64,000 bases of DNA from Pararge aegeria (taxonomy: Eukaryota > Arthropoda > Insecta > Lepidoptera > Nymphalidae): assembly GCF_905163445.1 (NCBI RefSeq), contig NC_053202.1, positions 6,324,001 to 6,388,000 of the forward strand. The letters run 5' to 3'. Made by a program: the position numbers and the translations under genes. The first letter of the stretch is position 1, and every line of letters starts with the position of its first letter. Shown piece by piece: positions 19,150 through 29,394 of the stretch. The notes beneath the pieces were generated by a model that searched no databases, had not been told where the DNA came from, and saw nothing but the letters and a program-made list of their open reading frames with translations.

Positions 19150-19714
19150 GGTTACAGTCAATGTCATTATCATGAGAATAGTATAAATAAAGAGTAAGAC
19201 AAGAGATTGAGACCTTCTAGAAATTACCACAGCACGCTAACTCATTGGAGAAACTACCGAATTAGGCACGGTCCAGCACTAGAGGGGCTGTACAATGCAG
19301 AAACCGTGCTACTTCAAAAGTACTACGTGAAGGTACGACTTCAACGATATACACATGCTTTAAATTTATTGAATGTACCATAATGGATTTTCTGTGTAGC
19401 TAATAATTGTCAGGAATTGTGAAAAATCTTTCCTGCTATTCGACATATTATTTTCAATAACACCTGGGAATCGCTGCTTTAATAATTGATAAATTTCACT
19501 TTGTTTTTTATAAACGCTTTGATGTAGAGTCTTTTAGGCGTTCTATTATTCAGGAAATATGTTTTCCAGTGGATCTTTTGTTTGAAATCACGGAAATTAA
19601 ACGTTGACGAATAAAATATATATAAGGCGTAGGTATTATTTTGAGCGTCCGGTCGGCGGTGTCCATGGTCCGTTGCCATAGCAACCGTATGTGCCGCCAA
19701 TAAATACCGCCAAT
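19150..19714. other. Unassigned sequence
   Basis: No gene supported. 19630-19700 contains a locally GC-rich piece (gcgtccggtcggcggtgtcc, gttgccatagcaaccgtatg) on the inner side of the right inverted arm. The 80-residue minus frame over it has no recognisable domain. Confidence 0.3.
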
Positions 19715-19830
19715 AAAACAATAATCATCAAAAATAATTCATATATGACGAAAAAATCCCGTACACTAAGTCGAATTGATAATCTCCGCCCTTTTTTTGT
19801 AGTGTCAATAAAAAAAACTAATGTGTTTAA
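19715..19830 (-). repeat. Right arm of the distant inverted pair
   Basis: Minus-strand partner of 18200-18345: tattgacactacaaaaaaag, ggcggagattatcaattcga and gggattttttcgtcatatat. Divergence between arms (several substitutions and small indels) suggests two old insertions of one repeat, not a recent inversion. Confidence 0.7.
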
Positions 19831-20265
19831 ACAACCTTTGTAAAAACTAAGGCGCAACTTAGACTAATACCTTTATAAATATTATACTTTATACTTTTAT
19901 ATATATTTTTTATTATATAATTTTTTCAATATTTTTTAATCTTCATATTTTATTCTTACTTTTTTTGCTTTTAATTTAACTAAATTATTTTTAACGAAAT
20001 TTTTTTTAACCGGACTAACTTCAATGTTGTGTATACTTGTAATTGAAAACTGTACTCGGACTATAAACTATAATTTAAAATTATTTATGAATAAACAGTA
20101 TTGTATCGTTGGTATATCTAATAATATAAATAGATATAAATTAAAGTTGTGGATGCGATGCAATTCGAAGTTGAATGAAAGCCCAGACGAAAATGAGGCC
20201 CGAGTCAATAAAAATAAAGACAATGCAGTACACTTGAATAATTAAAGCACACAAAACATACACAT
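19831..20265. other. Very AT-rich sequence
   Basis: No gene. A 73-residue frame at 20024-20245 has low-complexity composition and no recognised motif. Confidence 0.35.
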
Positions 20266-20427
20266 ACACACACCAGTGGCGTGCATTTCATACATTCACA
20301 AAAACACTGCCTACCCTAAAATTCATATATATAACTCGTATAGCACATGAATTTTTGCCGTTTTATGCAATTTTCCTGCTGTATGCATACCCCGGTAATA
20401 AACTCAGTGCACGCCCCTGACACACAC
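20266..20427. mobile_element. hAT-type MITE, short copy with 8-bp TSD
   Basis: cagtggcgtgcattt at 20274 and the inverted gtgcacgcccctg ending 20419 are terminal repeats shared with 7209-7720 and 51982-52192. The flanks are acacacac on both sides (20266-20273 and 20420-20427), consistent with an 8-bp duplication although the site is an AC microsatellite, so the duplication is less decisive here. The interior keeps tgcctaccctaaaattcata and tgcataccc. Confidence 0.75.
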
Positions 20428-20716
20428 ACACACACACACGCTCCTATTATACAGTTAATGTAATATGAATTGTGGTGGAAGATACAAATTATTGAAAATG
20501 CAAAATATCAAGATTTTACCCGGTAAAATCTGAATCAGGTCTACTTGTGGCTTCGTAGTCGACTGACCTACTTTGTACGATTCAAATCAGCGCTTGTTGC
20601 AACCAGCAGCCTAATTATGTTGGTTCGGTAACTACTTTAGTTTTTCAGAGCTAAAACTACAGTTGTAGCTCTGAAAGATTAAAAGAAGAAAGATTAAAAA
20701 CACTTATAGTATTATT

Positions 20717-21055
20717 GGATAGAAGCAGGCGTTAATTTGCGGAAATCCATGATATATTATGAAAATTTAGCTTAATTTGCTATACTCCGCGAAAAGCAGG
20801 GGAATATGTATGGTGTAGTTTATAATTTCTTCAATCCTTATACTCCACACCAAACAGATCTGCGGCAATGTACCCTCTACGCACGTTTCGCTCTGAAACC
20901 GGAGCATCCTCAGGAGATGTTGACTTTAAAATTAATAATTGTAATAAAGTCCATTGTGGACTTAACAATTATATGAAGCATTACACCATACAGATTCTCC
21001 TGCTTTTCGCGAAGTATATAGCGAATTAAGCTTAATTTTCATGATATATCATGGA
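20717..21055 (-). mobile_element. Foldback element (family F), most complete copy
   Basis: Left end ggatagaagcaggcgttaat, right end ttttcatgatatatcatgga. The outer 100 bp or so on each side are inverted copies of each other (gcttaatttgctatactccg versus gaagtatatagcgaattaagc). The centre carries ccaaacagatctgcggcaat, the hammerhead motif on the minus strand (20875-20916) and tcctcaggagatgttgactt. No open frame. I infer a non-autonomous Penelope-like element from the ribozyme plus the long TSDs of sister copies. Confidence 0.65.
20875..20916 (-). ncRNA. Hammerhead ribozyme motif (core intact)
   Basis: Minus strand reads CUC, CUGAGGA (C3-A9; position 7 may be any base), a single U, stem II GCUCCG/CAGAGC with one C-A mismatch and loop GUUU, GAAA (G12-A15.1), then CGUGCG, U16.1, A17, GAG. 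Stem I is the CUC/GAG closure, and stem III is only A-U, C-G and G-C around a two-base loop. Such tiny stem III hammerheads are known from Penelope-like retroelements, where paired dimers are thought to cleave. All catalytic-core bases I can check are present. Cleavage is predicted after A17. Confidence 0.6.
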
Positions 21056-21368
21056 CAGAAAATTAAGCAACTTATCATTTTAAATATGTTAACATCAGTG
21101 AGAATGTTAATGGGGTAAGCATCTGGTCTACCATCTACGAGTATGTTTAAATTGTAATCATAAACTTGCCATGCTGCGTACAGACAAATATCACTATGCC
21201 TTGTCACATAAACACTATGCGGTTTGAGAAGAGGTAAGTTGTCTAGTTGTCGTTAATTGTTTTACTCTAAGTTGAACAATAAAAAAACGTTATTATTTTT
21301 TTTACTTTTGAATTTGAATTTTACCCAATGACCCAGGATTCCGTGATCTGTAGTTGAACATGCTAATC
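21056..21368. other. Unassigned AT-rich sequence
   Basis: No gene or repeat recognised. Confidence 0.35.
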
Positions 21369-21643
21369 TATAAAATAAATAAAATAAATATACTACTGTC
21401 GTAGTATATTACACACATCGCCACCTAGCCCCAAAGTAAGCGTAGCTTGTGTTATGGGTACTAAGATAGCTGTTGAATATTTTTATGAATATAATACATA
21501 AATACTTATAATATACATATAAACACCCAGACACACAAAAACATTCATGCTCATCACACAAACATTTTCCAGTTGTGGGAATCGAACCCACGGCCTTGGA
21601 CTCAGAAAGCAGGGTCGCTGCAAACTGCGCCAATCGGCCGTCA
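21369..21643 (-). repeat. SINE family A, full length
   Basis: Tail at left (AAATAAAAT), body cacacatcgccacctagccc, gtagcttgtgttatgggtac, then the head: tgggaatcgaacccacggcc (B box) and gcgccaatcggccgtca (A-box end). The 3' side holds a small imperfect repeat, actactgtcgtagtatatta. The ORF across it is spurious. Confidence 0.95.
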
Positions 21644-22039
21644 AATAGTCCAACAAAGCAGTTACTTAGTTTATTAAAAAGTAAACCGAATTATTGCTCT
21701 TAACAGATAACAAAAAGATTAGCGTTTAGGATTGTTGTAAAAAAATACCTAAGTTACGTGCTAAAGTTAATTATCCCAAGATATTCACAGTACTCAAATC
21801 TTAAATGCAAACGTTTGTTGTTAAATAACTGATAAGCCCAGTTTGAAGTTTGTATTTTATTGTACAGTGGTGACAAGTTCAAATATTAACATTCATAGCT
21901 GTGTTATCGCAATAATACTAAATCTTACCACGGCTTTACCCGTATTTACCCCTACTTCCGCATTATTTTGAAAAAGGAAAGAAAGACACACCGAAAAAAG
22001 TCATTTTTAATACAGTTGCTCTAAAAGATGTACTTTTAG
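21644..22039. other. Unassigned AT-rich sequence
   Basis: No gene or repeat recognised. Confidence 0.35.
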
Positions 22040-22440
22040 TTGTGTTTATCTTGTAAAATGCTGGGCATTTTCTGGCTGATTCTTTTCAACTCCGAACTCT
22101 AGTACTCGGCCTTTACGCCCCTCCAATTCGCCCTCCATCAAACTCTTTGGGGATCTTGTGCCCTCCATGCGTTGCACATGTCCCACCCACTACATTCTTA
22201 ACGGTTTAATGGTTTTGACGACTTTCGGTTCTTTAAAAAGTTCATACAGTTCGTGGTTGTACCGAATGCCCCAAAAACCATTGCTATGTAGTCACAGTAC
22301 ACTCGTCTTAACACCTTACAGACTGTTTTCGTATTTTTTGCTTAAGACCCAACACTCAGCGGCATATGTAAGTATTGGCCAGGGCAAGGTCTTATATACC
22401 AGTATTTTCAGGATCTTACATCTAAGATAACGTAAAAATC
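22040..22440 (-). pseudogene. LINE RT C-terminal region, decayed
   Basis: Minus-strand translation across frames gives YKTLPWPILTYAAECWVLSK, then IRYNHELYELFKEPKVVKTI and WVGHVQRM. TYxAExW..S.K, RxNxELYELxxxxxVVxxIKxxRLxWxGHVxRM is the standard thumb/C-terminal segment of insect LINE RTs. Stops (for example after NSL and near LRM) show it is inactive. About 130 residues remain. Confidence 0.8.
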
Positions 22441-23165
22441 CAAAGTAACATTTCTTTGCCGATGTAATTCTCCTATGAATTACGGATGAGATTTCGTTGT
22501 TCGATATTACGAGACAACAACGATATACGAAGTCTGTGCCAAAGGTGTTCGTGCCAATTTTTATATTTTGGAATTGTATGCTTGACTAATTATTTTGTAT
22601 CCTAACATTTTTTTATGAATGTTGCAAAAGTTAATGCCAAACCATTAGTAATAATAATTAATAATAATTTCTGCAGTGGTAGCCAAAACAGGTCACAAAA
22701 ATACTAACACACTTTTTAAAAAGTTAAAGGGAAATGTAATAATATCAAGGTACCTTCCTTACTACTATATAAATTAATAGCTAAAAGTGTATAATTATTG
22801 TTTATTTGTTGGTATTTACGTTGGAAGATGTTTTTGTTTACCAAAAATAACTTCTTTTTGGTAAACATAAACAAAAAGTTATTAACTCTTATGATAACGA
22901 CTAAGACACCGGGAGGTATTTTTGCATCGTTCGAGTCCATGTAGGACTGAAGTGCATTGATAATGCAGTCGTATTTATATCAAAATACACACCACCAACA
23001 CAACGTCTTGAACTTTGGTTGTTAATCAACAAATTTAATTGTTTTTTCAAAACTATTTATTAATTAAATAATGATAATCAGCGCATTTGTAAAAAAATTT
23101 AATCAATTTAATAAAATATCTGGCAAATATTTAATTTAAAGTTATCAAAAGTTTAATTATTCACC
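22441..23165. other. AT-rich DNA with a short imperfect hairpin
   Basis: No gene. 22827-22876 has an imperfect inverted repeat (tttttgtttaccaaaaa against ctttttggtaaac). Confidence 0.4.
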
Positions 23166-23169
23166 CACT

Positions 23170-23440
23170 TGACGGCCGGCTGGCGCAGTGGGCAGCGACC
23201 CACTTTCTGACCCCAAGGCCGTGAGTTCGATCCCCACAACTGGAAAGTGTTTGTGTGATGAACGTAAATGTTTTTCAGTGTCTGGGTGTTTATCTGTATA
23301 TTATGAGTATTTGATGTGTATTATATTATTAAAAGTCTTCATCAGCTATCTTAGTACCCATAACACAAGCTACGCTTACTTTGGGACTAGATGGCGATGT
23401 GTGTATTGTCGTATTATATTTATTTATTTATATTATATAA
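23170..23440 (+). repeat. SINE family A, full length
   Basis: A box ctggcgcagtgg, B box gagttcgatccc, body cacaagctacgcttacttt and gactagatggcgatgtgtgt, tail tatttatttat. Good conservation. The 88-residue frame over it is SINE sequence. Confidence 0.95.
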
Positions 23441-23772
23441 AAAATAAAAAGTAAAAAGTGGCAAAAACCGCGGGACACAGAAAGTTACAGATAATAAGTT
23501 ATAAAAAGTCCCTACCTTAAAATCAGACTTTCTCAAACAATTTCTATGAAACTTCTTGAGATAAAAATCAAGCGAATTCTTTTGAAGTATCTGCAGCGTG
23601 GGTAATTAAGTTTCTTCATAAAATTTTATTGGAATGCCTAATTAAGCGACAGATGAACTAGATTTTTGCTATGACTTCACTTCTTAATCTCCTGAAGCAG
23701 GTTTTTTTTTGGCAGAATTCCATACAATGGACACACCCATGATAATGTTCATCTAACAAATGTTATTCCAAT
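23441..23772. other. Unassigned AT-rich sequence
   Basis: No gene recognised. Confidence 0.35.
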
Positions 23773-23850
23773 CGTACCTAATATTATAAATGCGAAAGTG
23801 TGTTTGTTTGTCTTTCCTTCACGTCCTAACAACGAAACCCAGCGAATTAA
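23773..23850 (+). repeat. Helitron/LINE-end-like fragment
   Basis: cctaatattataaatgcgaa, agtgtgtttgtttgtctttc is a standard lepidopteran terminal motif (compare 37125). Truncated by the adjacent foldback element. Confidence 0.55.
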
Positions 23851-23869
23851 TAATTAAAAATAATTGTTC

Positions 23870-24096
23870 AAGATCTTAACAATTATTCATTGTAAAGTCA
23901 ACAACTCCTGAGGATGCTCCGGTTGGCGAAACGTGCGTAGAGGGTTCATTGCCGAAGATCTGTTTGGTGTGGAGTATAAGGATTGAAGAAATTATATTAT
24001 AAATTACACCATACATATTCTCCTGCTTTTAGCAAATTAAGCTTTATTTTCGTAATATAACATGGATTTCCGGAAAGTAACGCCTGCTTCTATCCA
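23870..24096 (+). mobile_element. Foldback element (family F), half copy
   Basis: Starts in the central segment (cttaacaattattcattgta) and runs through a damaged hammerhead motif, gaagatctgtttggtgtgga, caccatacatattctcctgc and ggaaagtaacgcctgcttct to the end at tatcc. The left inverted arm is missing. Confidence 0.75.
23905..23942 (+). ncRNA. Hammerhead motif, stem II broken
   Basis: CUC CUGAGGA U GCUCCG GUUG GC GAAA CGUGCG U A GAG. The core strands CUGANGA, GAAA and UA are kept, but the 3' arm of stem II is shortened by three or four bases against the copies at 31744 and 20875, so it should not fold correctly. Confidence 0.5.
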
Positions 24097-24395
24097 ATAA
24101 ATAAACACCGTTTTATTGTAATATATGAGATACATAATTATATATGAGCAAATGATTTCTACATACTCCGAGCTCATTTGGCTAACGCCATTCAGTCCAT
24201 ACCTCGCTGTAGTTATACATATATATCTTAAACAGTCTAATTAATTTCTATGCATTGGCTTCCCTCAAAGGATAGCTTTGAGCCACGTTGATGGTAATGA
24301 GCTTGACGGCTTAAAGTGTGCTCCGAGGTATAAAGAAAGGAAATCAGTTTAAATTTATCGAACAAGGTACGGTTTTTTTTTCAACTCTTTATCAT
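24097..24395. other. Unassigned sequence
   Basis: No gene or repeat recognised. Confidence 0.3.
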
Positions 24396-24399
24396 AAAG

Positions 24400-24556
24400 A
24401 AGGCAAGCAGTTTTCCTTCACCGTTGAAGCTAGTGATATTTTAATTACTTGAAACGCACATAACTTAGAAAAGTTAGAATTGTATGCTGGGGTTCAAACA
24501 AGGCCCCCGAAAAAGAAGTCGAAGTCCTACCCACTGGGCTATCACCGATTACCTTT
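24400..24556 (-). repeat. SINE family B, head half
   Basis: ttttccttcaccgttgaagc, gaaacgcacataacttagaa, ggcccccgaaaaagaagtcg and ctacccactgggctatcacc: the tRNA-like head and adjoining body on the minus strand. The 3' half is missing. Confidence 0.8.
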
Positions 24557-24930
24557 TGTTTAGGTCGGTTAAAAATATTCGCAAATGGGCCAAGAAACGA
24601 TGGAGAAAGACGCGATGGTCAGTTTAAAGGCTTTTAGTTTTAAACATAATCTTCTTTCATAAAATTAAAAAAAAATATAACTGTTTCAGTTGGACTCAAT
24701 TAACAAGGCAGTCTTAATATATTCGTCAGATTTGATCTCCAATGTTTACTTTTCATTAAGACTATTGGTTTGTTAAATCAAAATGGTGGATGATTTTTGA
24801 AAGTGGAATATTGTTTTGATTGAATGTTTTCTTTTGTCTTTTGTAGACTCTCATCTCGTCGATTTTACTTAACCATTCAAGTTTAAGTAAAATAAAGCAT
24901 TGTTTATTAGTTTTACATTGAAAGGCATAC
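24557..24930. other. Unassigned AT-rich sequence
   Basis: No gene recognised. Confidence 0.35.
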
Positions 24931-25190
24931 TTGTCGGCCGATTGGCGTAGTGGGCAGCGACCTTGTTTTCTGAGTCCAAGGCTGTGGGTTCGATTCCCAC
25001 AACGGGAAAATGTTGATGTGATGAACATGAATGTTTTGTTTGGTTGTTTATCGGTATATGGTATATAATAATTATTTATGTATGTTAGTCTTAAAAATTT
25101 TCATCAGTCATTTGATACCCATAACACAAGCTACTTTTGGCTAGATGGTGATGTGTGTAGATTCGTAGTACCTATATATTATGTATTATA
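24931..25190 (+). repeat. SINE family A, diverged
   Basis: Head ttgtcggccgattggcgtag, B box ggttcgattcc, then a body with deletions (cacaagctacttttggctag, tggtgatgtgtgtag). The loss of gcttactttggg is a distinguishing small deletion. Confidence 0.9.
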
Positions 25191-25309
25191 CTTATATTCT
25201 TAATATGCTTTTATAAAATGTAACCTAAGGTAATAGTAGATCTACCTTTTCCTAAGTTAAAACAATGTATTAACATGTTTAATCGATCGTGGTTATGATA
25301 CATTTCTTA

Positions 25310-25470
25310 ACGACAAGTCTACTTGCAATCATGCCGCTCTGTTCTCATCTAACCAGATCGAAAAATTCTAATTATAGTTAAACTGTAAAATGATGTTAAG
25401 AAAAAAGGGATATCTGAGTTTCTTACCGTTTCAAATGTACTTTTATATTAGGACCCCTTGCAAATGAATT
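25310..25470 (+). repeat. Jockey-like LINE 3' tail, decayed
   Basis: cgctctgttctcatcta, tgtaaaatgatgttaagaaa and tgagtttcttaccg parallel the blocks of the copies at 53268-53590 and 54890-55155. No coding capacity is left. Confidence 0.5.
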
Positions 25471-25527
25471 TTGATTTTTTCAATTAAAATGTACATTTAT
25501 AACCTGAAGGTATTTTTTATATCTATT

Positions 25528-25635
25528 TTTTATTCCGCTACAATTTAGACCTTGATTGTAATACCACCTGATGGTAAGTGATGATGCAGTTTAGGATAAT
25601 GGCGTGCTATCCTGTTAAAGGTATCTGTCTGGTTA
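25528..25635 (-). repeat. SINE family C, 3' fragment
   Basis: ttttttattccgctacaatt, tagaccttgattgtaatacc, acctgatggtaagtgatgat and gcagtttaggataatgg are the reverse complement of the 3' end of family C. Confidence 0.7.
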
Positions 25636-25762
25636 AGAAATGATTATCTTTCATGTAAGAACATTAGGCAGTAGCTAATAAACCTTGTCGAAGAGCATAC
25701 GTGTTTTAATCAAACCGATCGACAACTTGCAAGCAAAATTAAACCTTATTTCGCTAACAGTA

Positions 25763-25880
25763 TCATTATCAACTCATTACTGGCCCACTACAGGACACGG
25801 GTCTCCTTTCAGAAGAGAAGAGGTTAAACCCGTAGTCCACCACGCTGGCCTAATGCAGATTGGTGGACTTCACGCACCAA
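25763..25880 (-). repeat. SINE family B, 3' half
   Basis: ctcattactggcccactaca, ggacacgggtctcctttcag, gtagtccaccacgctggcct and gcagattggtggacttcac. The copy stops where the RT fragment begins. Confidence 0.8.
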
Positions 25881-25889
25881 GAAGCAAGT

Positions 25890-26278
25890 GATATTTTTAA
25901 TAGTCTCCAGCACCGACGCAATGTTGCTTGTTTATCGGTTTTTTACCGGATATACTTCGGTGAGTGTGCTCAGGAACTTCAGAATCTTGTTTCTCCTTCC
26001 CCCTTCTACCACAGAACAGCGAGACACCGTGAGCGGTGGCATCCTTATCTGTTTTATATTTCATCAACACGCACGAAACGTTTTTTGTCCAGGTTTCTTA
26101 TATGGACCGCTAAGATGTGGAACGCCCTCCCGGCAACTGTGGTATAATTTAGTACCTTCAAGGTGAATATACTTTTTCTAGGCAAGCGTGCTCCGACCTA
26201 AACCTCATCATTGCTTTCTAACGGGCATGATTGTCGTCAAGCGCTGGCCTATCGTTAATAATAATTAAAAAAAAAAAA
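25890..26278 (+). pseudogene. CR1/Jockey-like LINE RT C-terminus with 3' end and poly(A)
   Basis: One frame reads SLQHRRNVACLSVFYRIYFG then ECAQELQNL, HRTARHRERWHPY, and FLIWTAKMWNALPATVV. xHRRxVAxLxVFYRIYxGEC, HRTARH and xxTAKxWNxLP are a well-conserved C-terminal block of lepidopteran CR1/Jockey-group RTs. After a frame change come YNLVPS and a non-coding end gggcatgattgtcgtcaagc, gctggcctatcg, then an A-rich run. This is a 5'-truncated copy with one visible frameshift. Confidence 0.85.
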
Positions 26279-26281
26279 ATT

Positions 26282-26775
26282 GGTTGCCTGAAAAGTCGGT
26301 ATACGGGCGAAAGTTTTACGTGACAACGACTTTGAGTGGTAAAATAATTTTAATGTGAATATTCATTCGTATAGTAGGAAGAAGGATGAAATAATAGTAA
26401 CAATTTAAAACATTTATTTATACAAAGAATTATATTTAAAACATTAATTTATACAAAGAATCTCGCACTGAATTTCATATTAACAAAATTTTATTTTTAC
26501 CTTTACACATACATACGTATTTATATACAAATATACATACAATAACTTGCAATACATTTGCGTACAATGAAACAGCGTTTACTACAAAGGGACGCGTGCC
26601 TTTCACTTTTTATGTCTGTCTCTCTCACTCTTAGGCGGGCTAACCATGCCCGAGTGGAAGGGACGCGTGCCTCTCACTCGCTCTCATTGTGAGCGCATAA
26701 CGTGAGCGGAGCGTAACGCAGTTTCTTGAAGTGTCACCCGGCAAACCAATTTATAAGACGTTGTCACGTCAAAAA
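26282..26775. mobile_element. Possible MITE with imperfect terminal inverted repeats
   Basis: ttttacgtgacaacg (26314-26328) and cgttgtcacgtcaaaa (26759-26774) are inverted with one mismatch. The outer sequence ggttgcctgaaaagtcgg on the left parallels cccggcaaaccaattt on the right only weakly. The interior has a direct duplication: gggacgcgtgcctttcactt near 26590 and gggacgcgtgcctctcactc near 26661. No transposase and no clear target duplication. Confidence 0.45.
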
Positions 26776-26882
26776 ACTTGAAACGCACATAACTTAAAAA
26801 GTAAGAGGTGTGTGCTGGGATTCAATCTCGGCCCTAAGAAAGTGAAGTCGAAGTCCTACCCACTGGGCTATCACCGCTGTAA
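26776..26882 (-). repeat. SINE family B, head
   Basis: ttgaaacgcacataacttaa, gtgtgctgggattcaatctc, gaagtcgaagtcctaccca and ctgggctatcaccgct: the tRNA-like head on the minus strand. Confidence 0.85.
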
Positions 26883-27600
26883 CGCTGAGTTATGGCAGTT
26901 TGCAAATCGCATCTAAGAAGAAACCCATTTGACGTACTTTTGACGGCTTCAATATAACCGCCATAACTCCTAACAGGTCATGCGATATTGTAGTCGAGGA
27001 CTAACATGTGGTAGAATTAAAAACACCTCAAAATTACACACCTTCATCGTGCACTGGTTGAAATATTGATGACAATTGAAAAAAAAGTGGGTTCATTAAA
27101 ACATATTGTATGTATATATTTGAGGCAAATGTACAAGTACGAATTTACCTCTACGATTCAATTATCCATACGTTAACAAAATAATGTTTCTGCTGCTGCC
27201 ACAAATGGTTCATTTGCTTGACATCGCTGATCATTCGCAAAGCTAATATAATTATTCGCTAAACCGAAATCTGCGCCCGTCGAAAATCCATTTATATCTG
27301 CGGTCATTGGCTACAGTGGAATTTAAAGCGCTCATATTTGATTTTCGAAGATAATATTACTTCCAATTATTATCTTCGATAAACGCACTGTAACTCGAAT
27401 TTCACTCGTTCAAATTAAATTAACACTGAGCCGATATTGTACCTAAACTTTGCCCGTTTTCACGACGACGTAACATAAGTAAGTAACGTCTAATCAAAGA
27501 AAATTCCTTGGCATACATTTACCTTTCACCAATCATTCCTTTCACTAGGCAACTCCTACAACTTATCTTGTTGTTGCCACAAGTTGGTATTTTATGTTTG
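26883..27600. other. Unassigned sequence with a small hairpin
   Basis: No gene. tcgaagataat (27345) and attatcttcga (27369) make an 11-bp inverted repeat. Nothing else recognised. Confidence 0.4.
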
Positions 27601-27619
27601 TATTTTAATTTTTTCTAAT

Positions 27620-27840
27620 TTTTCGTATGGATTATTATTAATACACTTTATTTGTACAGCACAAAAAGAAAAAAAAACAATGGACTTAACAAGAGGAACT
27701 TAAAAAGTAGGATACAAAAGGCGGCCTTATCGCTTAACGAATAAATTCAAAACGAGCATAACCCCAAAAAGTTAGAGGTACGTGCCGGGGATTGTGTGGC
27801 CTCTTAGACCGGGACCATAATCACCGTGCTATCACTACTA
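27620..27840 (-). repeat. LINE 3' end plus SINE B head fragment
   Basis: 27640-27735: tacactttatttgtacagca and ggcggccttatcgcttaa match the minus-strand ggttgcctggaagagatcgc-family tail. 27760-27840: cataaccccaaaaagttaga, tgtgctatcactac is a decayed family B head. Confidence 0.55.
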
Positions 27841-27844
27841 ACAT

Positions 27845-28110
27845 TAATAATAAATACAAATAAAATATACTTCGACAATACACACATCGCCATCTAGCCC
27901 CAAAGTAAACGTAGCTTGTGTTATGGGTACTAAGATGACTGATGAATATTTTTATCAATAATATAAATAAAAACTTAGAATATACTTATAAACACCCAAA
28001 CACTGAAAACATTAATGAAAATCACACTAACATTTTCCAGTAGTGGGAATCGAACCCACGGCCTTTGACTTAGAAAGCAGGGTCGCTGCAAACTGCGCGA
28101 ATCGGCCGTC
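27845..28110 (-). repeat. SINE family A, full length
   Basis: cgacaatacacacatcgcca, gtagcttgtgttatgggtac, aaacacccaaacactgaaaa, gtgggaatcgaacccacggc and gaatcggccgtc. It has a point change in the A-box region (gcgcgaatcgg). Confidence 0.95.
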
Positions 28111-28149
28111 TACTCTACACTTAACATTTTACCAACGCTATATAAATAG

Positions 28150-28500
28150 TTTTGGGACTAACATGTCGATCCTGGCGGAAGTAAAAGTCAAAGAGAGGAT
28201 CGTCGACTGTGCAGATACGACTCCTCAAGTTCTTTGGACATATAACTAGGAATAAACACTCCATGGAACGACTGTTGTCCAGGGGAATGTGGAAGGCAAA
28301 CGGTCACGCGGGCAATCACCCATGCGTTGGTCAGAAATAATAAAAGCTGCAACACAAACCTCCATATTCCAGTGTTCCCGAAACGCTGTAGACTGTAACA
28401 AGTGGAAACGCATCGCGGGGGCTGCTGTAGCCAAATAAACTGCATCATTGTCAACCACGACCACTCAGGTAAGAGTGAACGAGTAAGGAGAGAGATATAA
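28150..28500 (+). pseudogene. LINE RT C-terminal fragment
   Basis: Pieces of frame read SILAEVKVKERIVDCADTT, then VEGKRSRGQSPMRWSEIIKA, and CSRNAVDCNKWKRIA. KERI near the start, GNVEGKRxRGxSPMRWSxxIKxAT and A-x-D-x-xKWxxI mark the C-terminus of an insect LINE RT family. Stops and a frame change show decay. The 3' part has accacgaccactcaggtaag, typical of that family's end. Confidence 0.8.
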
Positions 28501-28900
28501 CTATTACATCTTCTATCATTTTAGTAGGAAAGCTTATAAACACTCTGGTTCAGTGTTAAATCAAGAGATAAAACACACTCGAAACCATTTGTTTGCTCAA
28601 TGCCTAAAAAAGCGTGCGAACCGGGTAATTTTCTCTGGGAATTGCTTTTTACCTAAAATAAATCTCCTCAGGCCAGTAAAAGGGTTGATAGCTACCTATT
28701 CCATCTCAATGCGGTCCGGAATGTGACCTCTATACTATAAACAGCAAGTTGTGTCGTAATCTTAACTTTTTCGTCTATTTGTCGTAAATTGTTCGCAAAT
28801 ATAATAAATACACCGTATTTATTACGTTTCTTGAAGAACAACAACTATTTGTAGGAAAATTTAGTTTTTTAGGGTTCCGTATCTTTTAATGAAATAGAAA
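28501..28900. other. Unassigned sequence
   Basis: No gene or repeat recognised. Confidence 0.3.
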
Positions 28901-28904
28901 CTGC

Positions 28905-29115
28905 CTCGTTTGTCTAGTGGTTAGCATGTCCAACGATCACGGTATTCAAGGTTCGATTCTCAACACGTGCAATTTGGGAGTTAATAATTAAAATTCTAAA
29001 TTAAATTAAAAATATGTATAGTAAGGTAGAAGGCTTCGGCCGTGGCCAGTTCCTATACAACAGACGAAGACGTGTCGATTAGGGTTTATGGCTTAATACA
29101 AAGGATGGTAGTATG
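28905..29115 (+). repeat. SINE family C
   Basis: Head gcctcgtttgtctagtggtt, agcatgtcc, aggttcgattctcaac (B box), gcaatttgggag, then ggcttcggccgtggccagtt, cagacgaagacgtg and cgattagggtttatgg. The 3' end is truncated. The gtttgtctagtggtta piece closely resembles a tRNA A-arm. Confidence 0.75.
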
Positions 29116-29394
29116 GGATATTTGTGTTAAAAAACTCAGTATCAGTCTGGATATAAGAAATTGGCGATGAACCACTCTGGACCTCGTAATGCACGTATTT
29201 CGTGTTAGTAATAATAATCGATCTCGTGAGCAAGGTCCAAGTATTTAGATACATTTTCCTTTTCAGCTTTCACCAGATTATCGTCATGTGGAATAGTAAT
29301 GTCAACAATTACTGCACGGCGCACTTATAAATCGATCCGGGTCATACTAACACGTGATAATAAAAAACATTCATAGGCTAACCATGTTGATGAT
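29116..29394. other. Unassigned sequence
   Basis: No gene recognised. Confidence 0.3.

Noticed and set aside
18901..19230. Recurrent peptide around YLCILFIKIFISHLSTHNTSYAY in many frames across the window
   Set aside because: The peptide is conserved only because each frame lies over a copy of SINE family A; the frames have no common start and are broken variably.
19636..19857. 73-residue minus frame with a hydrophobic stretch (small membrane protein?)
   Set aside because: It overlaps the arm of an inverted repeat pair; the other arm has the frame broken, and no family is recognised.
20266..20427. AC-repeat flanks as firm proof of an 8-bp TSD
   Set aside because: The flanks are part of a CA microsatellite, so identity there is weak evidence; the call rests on the terminal repeats shared with the other two copies.
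25860..26166. Two overlapping frames as a novel gene
   Set aside because: They are two frames of one CR1/Jockey-type RT terminus split by a frameshift.
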